Below, piece by piece: positions 53,898-64,000 of a stretch of DNA of 64,000 bases (the stretch's first letter is position 1; each line of letters begins with the position of its first letter). The translations under genes were made by a program, and so were the position numbers. The stretch lies in NCBI GenBank assembly GCA_011503125.2, contig WWBZ02000062.1, forward strand, positions 372,001-436,000. The letters are read 5' to 3'. Source of the stretch: Botryosphaeria dothidea. Its lineage: Eukaryota; Ascomycota; Dothideomycetes; Botryosphaeriales; Botryosphaeriaceae. The notes below the pieces were generated by a model, which ran no database searches, was not told the origin of the DNA, and saw only the letters and a list, made by a program, of their open reading frames with translations.

Positions 53898-55830
53898 ATG
53901 CCGTCAGCTGCCGACTTACCTTACCACAGAGCCACCGTGCGTGTTGACGTGTGTGCTCCTCCACTCGCCCTCATTCACACCTGAGCTAATCTCCACAGAA
54001 GAAGATAACCAACACCAACGACGATGGTGAGCCATGACCCGCCTTGGTGCGCAGAACAGCGCCATTAACTTGGTGTAGATAACTTTGAAGCAACACTATA
54101 TGACGTCCAGTTCTATCCCTACACTCCCCCGGGTGTCGATCCGGTCTTCGCAGTAACCGGCGGCCGACAAGTCAGACTATCTCTTTCCACACTGCAACCC
54201 TTTGCTAATTCCTAAAGACTTTCGTATATCGGCCCGTGCTTGAAAGGGACAACTCGGTCGAGGTTCTGCGCGAGTTCCTCGATGAGGATGAAGTGAGCAG
54301 TGAATCCACAATCATCGTGCATGTCTTGCGCTAATCCATCCAAGGACCTAATCTTAAATAGCCTGGTCTGGTCTCAGGATCTCTATCGTGGTGATCCCCT
54401 CCTTTGTGTTGCGGGAAGTCCTTCTTCTATCATTCGAGTTCTCAACGTGCGGACAGGGAAACTTGTTAGAGTAGGCAAACGCTCCATTGAAGATTCACCA
54501 TCAACAGTCGTCGCTGACTGAATCTATCTAGTCCTTAATCGGCCATGGAGCGGTCAGTATCACTTCACGTCCTGCTTGGATAATTCTTGACCCCCGTCCA
54601 GGCCATCAACGATCTTGCTATATCACCGCTCTCCCCCGCAATTCTCGCTTCAGCCTCAGAAGATCATTCAATCAGAATATGGCATCTGGATCCCAAGTAC
54701 TCAAAGCAACCGTGCCCTGTCATTTGCAGCGGTAGAGAAGGTCATCGTGACAGAGTCCTATCCGTAGTATGTGGCCCATCTACATCTACGTTATTGGGCG
54801 TTTGGACTGATTACATTAGTCATTCCACCACACCGGGAAGTATTTGCTTTCTGGCGGCATGGACTCGGCTGTCAAACTTGTAAGTGACATACCAACCGGC
54901 CGAAACCTGTTCCTGATTGAGTCAGTGGGCCATACCAGAACTTCCCGACGAACACACGGGCTCTGACAAAGTCAACATCATCCATTACCCTCACTTTTCT
55001 AGCACGGAAATACATTCAGATATGGTAGACTGGTTAGCATCGCTCTCTCCTACTATTCACGTGCTATCTTTGCTAATCTTTAATTCAGTGTGCTGTTCTA
55101 CGGCGATCTCATCCTCTCAAGAGCTGCCAAAGAAAATCAGATCATTCTCTGGAAGGTCGATGGATTCAATGGCAACAGTGCGCCGCCGCAGCTTTCCAGG
55201 GCTGGCCAGTATGAGGCATTTGGTGTCAGTAATCCAGACGAGAGCAGCGACGCCTACGGTACCACCTCATCTGCCTTTGGAAAGCGCTTTCAACGGCTAC
55301 TTTCCTTCGACACGCCGATCACGACTCTTTTTTACAATCGATTCAGCCTCTTTCACATGCCTAATAAGCATCCCATCCTCGTCATGGGTAATGAACGGAG
55401 CAAATTCATGTTTTGGGATCTACAACGGCTTGAGGATACGAATCACAGCGACGACAGTGCCAAAATCGAGAACACCTTCCGCGTGCCCAACAAACGCAAG
55501 CGTGCAGAGCGCGACGCTCCAGGTTTGGGCATGGGCAGAGGTAGTCTCCTACAGCGTGAGGAAAGTATCGCATCCAACGCTTCAAGCGGTATTCTCTCGA
55601 CAGGAACGGGGACTTCAGTCAATTCCAACAATTCAGATGGCGCAAAGATCAAAGGGAACAAAAAAACATGGAGCATTTCGGACCCATTTGCCCCTATTCC
55701 TTCACACAAGAACGTCATTATCCCGAAAATGACGTTTTGTTCTCGCCGGATTGCATGGAGTGTGGGTGGAGAATGGGCAGTAGCAGTCGGCGACCATGGG
55801 ATGGTATGCCTGTTTCGGCGGTGGGACTGA
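53898..55830 (+). CDS. EED/ESC-type WD40 protein, PRC2 core subunit
   Basis: WD40 propeller that binds trimethylated H3K27 and stimulates the KMT6/EZH2 methyltransferase of Polycomb repressive complex 2. Ten exons: 53898-53936, 53999-54026, 54079-54170, 54218-54292, 54345-54470, 54532-54552, 54602-54766, 54820-54879, 54926-55032 and 55089-55830, 484 residues with every phase agreeing. Diagnostic EED blocks: GDPLLCVAGSPSSIIRVLNV, SLIGHGAAINDLAISP, EGHRDRVLSV, GKYLLSGGMDSAVKLW, and above all HYPHFSSTEIHSDMVDC joined to VLFYGDLILSRAAKENQIIL. Exon 6 has only 21 nt. Two introns seem to end in AAG. A low-complexity insert of about 100 residues (KRKRAERDAPGL...) lies before the last blade, as in other fungal EED proteins. 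Its presence implies H3K27 methylation in this fungus. Confidence 0.93.
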
Positions 55831-55976
55831 GGTGGGTTGAACCTACCTTCGTTCTTCGCCTCGTGCAATTCGGGAGCTTCGGAGCCGTCGGGGCCGTCAC
55901 CAACAGTCCGTTATGCTCCACACCTCGAGACAGCTGATCAGGAGATGGTTCGGAACTGCGGGCGAAGCAGAGTGCG

Positions 55977-56320
55977 TTAGGGACTAGGATGTAACAGGCA
56001 AGACAAAGACCTGAGCCGTGAAGGAGGCTTGCAGAAAAACACGAGGAGCATCGGCTTCCCCAACCAACCCCGACTCGGATCACATACGTGAGGGGCATTG
56101 TGATGTTCGCCACCAAGGACGTCCCCAGCTGAGTTGACACCAGCTCGCCTTCAGCGTCGGCGTCACTTCCCCTTTTGGACTGCTGCAGGCGATCATCCTC
56201 AACACGCGCGGATGCGAGCTGTCCTTTTTCACTTTTCTTTTTCGTTGCCTCATCACCTCCGTGCTCTGAAATCCTGCGCAGCAACCAGAACATCGCTCCT
56301 ATTGCCCACCGGAACCGCAT
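55977..56320 (-). CDS. Possible small gene, unknown
   Basis: From ATG 56320 the minus strand reads MRFRWAIGAMFWLLRRISEH, a short hydrophobic/amphipathic start, then a charged stretch, to a GTATGT donor at 56087. With an acceptor at 56011 it would end after 88 residues at 55977. It has some coding character but no family I know. It would be convergent with EED. Treat as a candidate only. Confidence 0.25.
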
Positions 56321-59300
56321 GGCTTGACGTACGGGCAACTCTCGTGGCCTTGGCGTTATAGTACTTCTCGGAGATCGTATTTTCGTCCGCTCGGAGAACG
56401 TCAGCGGCTACGGGACAGTTGGCTGAACCTCAATCTTATCGCCGATTGCCCAGACTTTTGTTGTGCGGTTGAAGATGCGACCCTTGGTGTTGTTCGTCAT
56501 CGGACGCAGGATCAGAGCGTCGCATTTACTCCCATGTCGAGCCACTTCACCGATTAATCACTGATCTTTCATGCTCCAGGTTTCCGACCCCGCGCAAATC
56601 TAAAAGCAAACAGTGACAGATTCTCCAATACTTTTCTTCACCAGTGCCTTTCGCGACATGCTTCCAAAAAAGAAAAAGACGCCTCGCCACGTTTTCAAGC
56701 CCTACATCTGCGGACGTCTGTCCAATCTTTGTGACATACAAAGCCGCCCTGCACCAATTGTGCTGTTGTGCGGCGGAAGCGCTTGCCGGAGATACTTTCC
56801 CTTTTCCCATTCGCTGGCGGGTGGGGACTCTGTATAACCTGTGGTTGGAAAAGATCGTCGATTTCTCGCATTCTACTTGCTGAGGTCGCACAACAGCTGC
56901 AAACGCAAGAGCAAGGGAACTTATTCCTCAATTTGACAATCTTTGCATCGCATCTGTGTGGCCGTGGCTTTCACTGGACGAGCCATACGGTCCGTACGTA
57001 CCTTACTCCCTCGAAACGTCCTATGCAAGCCAGATTGTTCTCGCTGCCCCGACTCCTGCCTCGAATCCAGTGGATTTTCCTGCCACTTCAGCCTCTCCTC
57101 CTCTTTCTCGTCTTCTTCGTTCCGCGCTCTTGCCGCCCGAGACAAATCGTGTGATCTATTGTGCTTACCTATTCTTCCTCTGTCCCCGGATTATCCGAAG
57201 CGCGCGTCTGTACATGGCCGTACTTCCACACGCCCGTAGACCTGTACTCAGCGCCATCTCGGCTTACCCCATTCAACTTTCTTCTTCGTGCTACCGTACC
57301 GCCCTCCCTCTTCTCGCACCCGTTCTCGCACCCGTTAGACGGAACGCTGCCGACCGTTTCCCCCCCACTCACTTCTTTGTGCATCCACGCAACGGTTGCA
57401 ACGGCTGCGCGGGGCTACGCCGCGGAAACGCTCTGGAGCACACGGAATACCACGTCTCTGCTCCCCTCTTCCATCATCGTCAAGATGCAGGAAGTGGTGT
57501 TCCTCCTAAGAATAGCTTCCGAGGAACTCAACTTCCGCACCCACCTACGGAACGGCTGAGAAGCAGAGAAAGGGCACCCCAGAAGAAGGATCAGACTGCG
57601 CCTCGCTTCAATGCACGCGCCTAGAAAGAATCCGAAACATTTCCCTCGTCTTGTCTTTTTCGTGCAAAGCGCAGCTGTGAGACTTCGTTTATCAACTTTT
57701 ACGGACCGAGTCACCCCCACACGCTAATCATTAGCCACCCATGTCCACGAAAGCTTGAATACGGCCATCACGGGACAGAAGCGGCCTCCATCATATTCTT
57801 CTGTTGCACAGGATCCGCGCCTCAAGGAAAAGAAAAGAGAGGCCGGAGCGCCGTCCGGCGCCATCAGCAGGATAAACATCCGCCGCCCACAAGCGACAAA
57901 AATTGCGGTCAAAATAAGACGGCCCGGCAAGCGTCGAAGATAGATGAAAGATCATCGCAGCCAGTACGACCTTCTCTCGAGGCCAGAACGCTCGGGATCA
58001 ACGGTAAGCTGCGCGGGGCGGGGCGTTCCCGACAGCCATCTACGCCATAACTGCACGCCACGAAGGCTCCGGAACTTGGATCGGGCAAGCCGGAAGGGAG
58101 GGGGACGAGTTATGTGGTGAGGCTCTCGAGTAATTCGCCAGCTGAAAGTGGTTAGATGTCCACCAATCATGAGCTACTGTGGAACGTATCCTCGCTTAAA
58201 GGTGTCGTGGGAGGGAGTAAGCAGAACCAGAATTGAAAATAAGGAATAGTGTAAGGTATACGCTGATCTTTTTCTCCCCCACAACTTTTGTACTCTCATT
58301 TTCATTGCCTGTTCTCTATTTGTAAGTTATATGAAACTTATATCACCGTGATCCTCAGTATGTGAGGGAGAAAAAAAATTCAGGGCAAGAAGTAGCGGGT
58401 CACTCAGCTGTACCGGCATCCCAGCTCCAGCATTGGGCAAACAACACCACACAGAAAACGGATGGGCTGGCAGCCCGTGGTTGCAGGGCCACATGCGACG
58501 GCTACCTGCATTTGCCTTTGCCGCCGTCTTTTTGGTCCGCCTGATTGATCGCCAGCAGCATCAACAGATGTTGGTGCTGCATCTTACCCGCTCCTACACG
58601 CGATCTTTGCTGCACTACGCCCTCCTTTCTTTTATTTTTTTTGCCTTTCAATGATAAAGAGATCGAGTAACAGAAGCAGCATCCGCCATCAAAGCGGTCA
58701 AGCAAACCCCCCCCGGGCCACCCCCACCCCACACGCCGATGCCCAACCTGTCGTGCAAGCTGCGCTGTACGCAATGTGCCGTCCTGCATGGACCCGTTTC
58801 CCAGGATTTTCCTCCGACGCTCTGTCCTGCATAATTTTTTTTTCGGTGTCGTGTAGCCATGTAGCGCAGTATGCAGCTCGTTTCGAAAGACGCATGCAAC
58901 CTACGTTATCCAACATAATGAATGGGTGAATGAGGAGCTGCACAAGGGTCTCCCCATACCCGTGGACTCGGAGAAAATCCCCTTTCCGTTTTGAACCTCA
59001 CGTGCAGAGAGACACCCCTCCACAGACACTGATTTCACATTCTTCAGGCGGGTGCAAGAGAACACCCAAAAGAATCTGTGCACTTCCCACCTTTTTCCAA
59101 TCGTGAATGCAGTAATATAGACCCACACACACTCACATACACCTGATCCGCCACTCACAAACGTCAAATCTTCCCCATCCACCAGTCAATCTCCCTGCCA
59201 ACGGACCCCTGCTTCTTTTCCGGCCGCCAGCCACCAAAAAAAAAAAAAAGATGGATGCTCACTCGCAATCCACCAATCCACCCACTCACGCGCGCAACCG

Positions 59301-60065
59301 AAGGGAGAATCCCAACGTGCGAATCCAAACCCGCTTGTTCCGCCAACCCGGTCAGCGGTCAAGCCCATCAGCACATCACGTAGCCCAACCAATTTCGCCA
59401 AGCTCATGCCCTACCTCGTCGGGGATGTGCGGGTGGCTGATTTTTGATTCAGCCTCCCGTCAGAAAGCGTTTGTGGCGGCCGAAAGAAAATAAAAAGTGA
59501 AGACAAAACGAGATGAGGGCAGGAAGTGCCCAACCGAGGCTGCATACACTACTTTCAATCCAAAGCAAGGGTTGATTCGACTCACGGTCCGACAAGAGAG
59601 GTCCTCTCGAGCCAGATCGCGTGTCGTTAGCTGAAAGATGACCAGCCAAGCAGGGATCTCCTTGCTTGCTAGCCAGTAGGATGACCGGCGCCAAACAAAT
59701 CAGATGAATAAGCAAAAGAGGCAAGTGATCGCGCGTCTCAGATGCCCTAAAAGGAGCTAAATTTGTTTCGTCCTTTACTATGGTGAAGAAGAAAGAGGTG
59801 AGATACCTAAAAGTAGCATGTTCCGCTTTTTTCTTTTTCGCTTAACGCTCGCAAGAAGTAGAGCAATTCCCTTCCTTGAATGTAGGGGAAATAATAGTGA
59901 TGAAAAGGAAAAAGACGAAGATTTAGTCCAGCCTTCTATCAGCTAGCTATATCTTCGGTACATTACCGGCCGTAGCGAAAATACTCGTCAACTCATTCAT
60001 ACCCTCAAACAATCGATCCCGTTCGTACAAACAGACTTCACCCCTTATAACACATTCAAGATTGC
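56321..60065. other. Intergenic region, no secure gene
   Basis: 3.7 kb. The largest frame (56956-57624, plus) overlaps another long frame and shows only pyrimidine-rich, low-information composition; I do not call it. A/T runs occur near 59230 and 58370. The last part is the 3' flank of the PAS protein gene. Confidence 0.45.
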
Positions 60066-61688
60066 CTAAGCACCGAAGCGCCTTCCGTCGAGGCCCGGAT
60101 CGCCAAATGGATCCTTTGAGATGCCGCTCATTGAACTGCCACTGCTTCCGCTGCCAGCTCGAATAGCATCATCGGGGTTCCAGATTGGAAATCCGTCCGG
60201 CGGCTGAGATTCACCCACAGGCTTTCCACGGGAGTAGTCGGCAAGGCTACCGTTGATACCCGTGAGCGCCCAAGCAAAGACAGCAACATCCCGAATGCTC
60301 TGCATGAAGTCGTTCGGGGTAGGTCCGCCATATTCGGCGGCATCGCCGGCAGCGATGGCCTGATGCGGTGGAGCCATGAGACCCATACGGGCAGCGTTCG
60401 CATACGCGTTGGGCAGCGGAGGTAAGAAGACTGGTTCGGGAGCCCAGGGTGCCGCGAAGATGCCACGACCATACGCTGGCTGGTCCGGGCGCTGGGGTTG
60501 CGCAGAGGGAGGCATTAAAGGGCGAGCACGACGAAGGCAGACAACAAGGCCATCCGAAGTGCAAGAGACCACAGCTTCGAGCTCAATGTACTCTCCGTGG
60601 CCATTGGTGGATGACGGAGAGCTCGGTGCTTGCGATGAGGCAGATGAGTGAAGAGGATGCACAGCAGCCCTGGGGGCACCGCTCTCGTTGGAGGAGGTGC
60701 GCGCCTCATCGTTGGAGGTGCTAGGGTTGTCAGTGTCCATGCCAGAAGTGCTGGTGGACGTATGAGTGACAAGAGCGGGTGGAGTTCTCGTGTCACCCTG
60801 CTCGACGCCGACGCCACCTTCGTCCTCATCCTCAGTCACATCTGTCATAGCTTCATCTGTCACTTCGTCCTCCGACGTGTTCGGGGTCTCCCGGTTGGGG
60901 CGCACGCGGGGATCGCGGAAGTGGAAGCGGAGATAAGCAATGGAGTCGTTACCCTTGGCTGTTTCCAGCACTCTGACGGCATCTTCCAAGCAATTCTCCT
61001 GGATGCAGTAATAGAAGCTCTTGCCCTTCATCTCCTCAGACGAGATGCCAATGACCTGCTCGATGCCGCTCGTGGCATACATGACGGTCAAAGTGCGTGT
61101 GAAGCGGTTGAGGAAAAGAGCGGCGCGCGGTTCGTGGGTCTGCTGTCGGGGACCAAGGTTGAACTTGGCTGACAGGTGAGACAACATGTGGTACCTCGGG
61201 TCCTTGGGGGAAGAGGAGAACAGCTTGCGGACGATGGGCGCCTCTACCGCACGCTCTGTACATGCACATCAGTATAGGGTACAAGGTGCAAGGGAGGAGT
61301 CACGTACTCTGGCTCGTCATTCCCCGGCGGTAGATACTGGTGCAGCAAACCATGACATCGTAAACGACGGAGAAACAGCACTCGCAGCCGACCCAGTCAC
61401 CATCACGGTTCCTGATCTGGCAGTAGGCCAGAACGGCAGCTTTGTCGAGCTTGACGCCACGACTGTGGAAGTCCTTGGCGAACGGAATCTCATCCGGGTG
61501 GAAGAAGTCCCAGCAGGACCTGCCGACGACCTCATCGGGAGTGTGTCCGAGGATATCAACGATCGAGTCAGAGGAGTAAAGAACGCGGGCCTCGCGGGTG
61601 AGGTCTGTAGGAGCAATGGGTCAGCATGAGTGCTTAGCAGGCACTGGGTGTGGCGCGCACCATGAATGGTGATGAAGGTGGTCTCCAT
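60066..61688 (-). CDS. PAS-domain protein (two PAS domains)
   Basis: Three exons: 61688-61661, 61604-61308 and 61255-60066, introns 56 and 52 bp, 504 residues. The first PAS domain (residues ~5-105) includes VLYSSDSIVDILGHTPDEVV, then SCWDFFHPDEIPFAKDF and AYCQIRNRDGDWVGCECCFS. The second (~130-215) includes FTRTLTVMYATSGIEQVIGI and GKSFYYCIQENCLEDAVRVL. The LOV flavin-attachment motif (NCRFLQ) is absent, so it is not a White-collar-type LOV photoreceptor; no GATA finger, kinase or HLH is seen. Between residues ~235 and 335 lies a Ser/Thr/Glu-rich linker. The rest is Pro- and Gly-rich. Similar proteins exist across Pezizomycotina with little known function; sensing of redox, oxygen or small ligands is a guess. 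Exon 1 has only 28 nt and starts METTFITIH. Confidence 0.85.
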
Positions 61689-64000
61689 TGTTGGCGAAGC
61701 TGCTGACGGTAGTCCGGAATGGCGAAAGCTGATTGGCGGCGGTGTGGTTGGTTGGTGGTAGCAGGCGGTACACAGTCAGTTCCTCCGAATCAATGGGGCA
61801 ATGCCTAATAGCAGCCAAGGGACCTGAGAAGGTCTGGGTGATTCGGAGTCTGACTGGCGTGTGGAGTGCTCTTCAAGCAGAGCAGCAGTGAAGAGTGAGT
61901 GAGGCAGAGCTGGAGCACGAGGCCGGGCAGGACGGGGATATATAGCACTCGCGGCGGCCGGAGGGGGCTACGCGATGCTCGGTCGCGACAAGTGGGTGTG
62001 GAGAAGGTCAATGGACAGGAGGGAGCTTGGGCTTGCGGGGCGTGGTGGTGGGCAGGCGCAGGGTGTGTCTGAAGCGGCAAGCACGGCGCGGTTTGGTTTC
62101 GAGATACGGAAGCTGCGAGCGAGGGCTGCTAGCGTGAGGCTAGGAGCGGGCGGGCGGTGAGACGGAAAGTAAGAGTGCGGGAGTCTGCGCTGTGGCCGGG
62201 CAGGTTGGGTTGGGCGTTGGCGGAGCTATATTTCAGCGGGGAAGGAAGGCGCAGAAGAGCGTCATCGGGACAAATATCAGAGACACAAGCTAGGTTGCCG
62301 CACCATCGCACCCATTTCCGCCGCCCAGGGTCCCGCGTAACCGCCGACGGCGCGCGCGAGGGCATCGCGCAGCACGCGGGCAGCAGACGGCGCAGGAGGA
62401 CGTTGCAGCGGCCGGCGCGGTTGGAGCAGGCAGGCTGCGCGACAGAGACGCATGCAGCTGAAGAGGTGTCGCCGAGTGTGCAGCGTGAAGCGAGACAAGG
62501 CTGCCTTGCCCGCTGCGCCAGAGCCAGAGCCAGAGCCGGTGCCGATCCGCGATGCCCTCGACACGTGCCTGCCGCTGCCACTGCCGCGCCGCCCTCGCGC
62601 CTGCCCTGGCGGCCACCCTGATGACAGCCTGACGGCGCTGCTGCCCACGCGCGCCCATGCAGACGCGTCCGAGTGACAACACCAAGTAAATTGCTGTCCT
62701 GACTCTGCCGATGCCTGCCTGGTGCCCGCTCGCTTCGCCTGCCAGCGCTCGGCGGCGGGTCCGGCAGCATCGTCCATCCTCGCTGAGCGGGCCGTGTCCA
62801 CGGGACGCGCACGAGAGAGGGTCTGCCATCCACGCCACTAGCTTTCTGGCCAGCGGCCTCTCCTGCCCCGTACCTGATCTTCGCTAACTCTGCGTCATTT
62901 CTGGCTCATGCCTCGTCCATGCTTGCTCGCATCACTTTCCGTCCTCCGACGCTTCCCGGAACTCGCCAGCGCCGGCCCGCAGCTGATTGGCTGGGGGCCG
63001 CCTCAGCACCGCAGAGAATCTCGATTCCCAGGGATCCGACGGGACCCCTGTCGCTTGCACTGTTGTTCTTAAGCCTCAGAAATCCCGATCTCTACACCCT
63101 CGCCCAAGGACCTCACGATCAGAGACCTCCAATACGTCCATCGCCCATTCCATCAGCCCATTTTGCGCCGTACACCGCTCGCAAACCCACGCAATCCGGT
63201 CAATGCGACCGCCTGCGAGCGTCAGAACCCTTGGTTTTCCTATTTCCACGGAGCTAGCAGCGTCAGCAGGGGTATCGCTCTCCACGCCGCCGAGCATTGT
63301 CACGCATTTTCGGCGCACATCCGCATTTTGGGAGCCAACCACGACGAGACCGCTCCCGGCATACAGGGCAATGGGCTTGTCAGGTCTGGAACCGTGAGAC
63401 GTGCTTTTCCGGCGTCGTTTGACCGCCGTTTGGGGCAGGAATGGGTGCCTATCCCGTCGAGCATGCACAAACATGTGCTGCTCATTGCTTTGGATAGACG
63501 CCTCAACGGCGTGTGACCCACAGGGCCACACTCTTCCCGCTTCCGCGCCCGCGCCCTGCGTCGTCTCCCCAGCTCCGCTGCATGATCCTACCGTTCATGC
63601 TGCGTTAGGGCCTGCCGCTCTCCCGCTTCTTCAACGGCGCGCTCCACAGCTTGCGGTCCCTGCAGCCTTGCTGATTGGATGCCACCCCTATACTGTACCC
63701 CCACGGAAAGGACCAGCTCCTCTGCAGTCTCCGATGCAAGACGAAGGCCCGTGTCTCATTCGCTCCCGGGGTGTGGCAATCGCAAGGCGTGCCAATCTCG
63801 AGAACCAGTTCTACTTCGGCCAGCCAATGTTGACCTTCCCCAGAAGTTCTTTTTCAGCAAGGAGTCCGTATGCCCGGCTCACTCAATGCCCCCGTCCTCC
63901 CGCTCGCCTCGGTGCCGTGTAAGCACGCGCTCCTGGGATTTGTGGGCGGCGTAGCGGCTTTCCCCGGAGCTAATATGCTGTTCGTAAGGGACTTCGTCAG
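61689..64000. promoter_or_regulatory. GC-rich upstream region of the PAS gene, to the window edge
   Basis: 2.3 kb without a supported gene. It is GC-rich, with overlapping frames on both strands of up to 234 codons that show no domain. A GGGATATATAGC sequence near 61937-61948 is a TATA candidate about 250 bp upstream of the PAS gene start. A further gene may begin beyond 64000. Confidence 0.45.

Noticed and set aside
56956..57624. 222-codon plus-strand frame
   Set aside because: Ser/Pro/Arg/Leu composition typical of pyrimidine-rich non-coding DNA, overlaps another long frame, no domain or splice logic.
62129..62838. Overlapping 174-234-codon frames on the minus strand
   Set aside because: Three frames are open together in very GC-rich sequence, the usual sign of non-coding GC bias; none has a domain.
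1..64000. CRISPR arrays, rRNA genes or a secondary-metabolite cluster
   Set aside because: No regularly spaced direct repeats, no rRNA-like sequence, and no polyketide synthase, NRPS or terpene synthase genes were seen.

Overview
This window is nuclear DNA of a filamentous ascomycete (Pezizomycotina; a Dothideomycete is my best guess, with low confidence). The basis is short spliceosomal introns of about 46-100 bp with GTRNGT-type donors and CTAAC/CTGAC-like branch points, dispersed single genes without operons, and families typical of these fungi: a Clr5-domain protein, a Gpr1/Fun34/YaaH acetate transporter, a fungal SMP-30-like lactonase, HAUS6, an EED-type WD40 protein and a Glo3-type ARF-GAP. 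All gene models were spliced by eye and checked for reading phase; no database search was possible.

Layout. 0-19 kb: a long-chain acyl-CoA synthetase running off the left edge (-), an Rkm5-like lysine methyltransferase (+), an SMP-30-like lactonase (-), an enoyl-CoA hydratase (+), a dihydroxyacetone-kinase-like protein with an intact ATP domain but an altered substrate domain (+), condensin SMC2 (+), a hypothetical membrane protein (-) and a Clr5/helical-repeat protein (+). 19-23.8 kb: an accessory island with two broken genes, a pair of 146-bp inverted repeats 1.4 kb apart that each carry a TATA box and an ORF start, and gene fragments. 23.8-32 kb: an atypical SDR, an alpha/beta hydrolase with a C-terminal membrane anchor, a 4-kb non-coding stretch with unusual CGG/CCG palindromes, and an acetate transporter. 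34-40 kb: a probably mitochondrial SnoaL-like protein, HAUS6 and an HD-domain nucleotidase sharing a divergent promoter, and a frameshifted F-box-like pseudogene. 40-64 kb: a polyproline-rich protein, a MAPEG-like membrane protein divergent from Glo3-type ARF-GAP, a type II membrane glycosyltransferase, a ten-exon EED (PRC2) gene with a double MluI cell-cycle box, and a two-PAS-domain protein.

How the genes relate. Most are independent housekeeping or regulatory genes. Lipid and acetate metabolism (acyl-CoA synthetase, enoyl-CoA hydratase, acetate transporter), chromosome and spindle function (SMC2, HAUS6, EED) and vesicle/Golgi function (ARF-GAP, glycosyltransferase) recur, but nothing in the arrangement proves a cluster. 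I see no CRISPR, rRNA, convincing tRNA or biosynthetic gene cluster. The features most worth follow-up are the inverted-repeat island, the altered dihydroxyacetone kinase, the promoter motifs of EED and of the 28.4-kb region, and the SnoaL gene whose first intron decides whether the protein carries a mitochondrial presequence.
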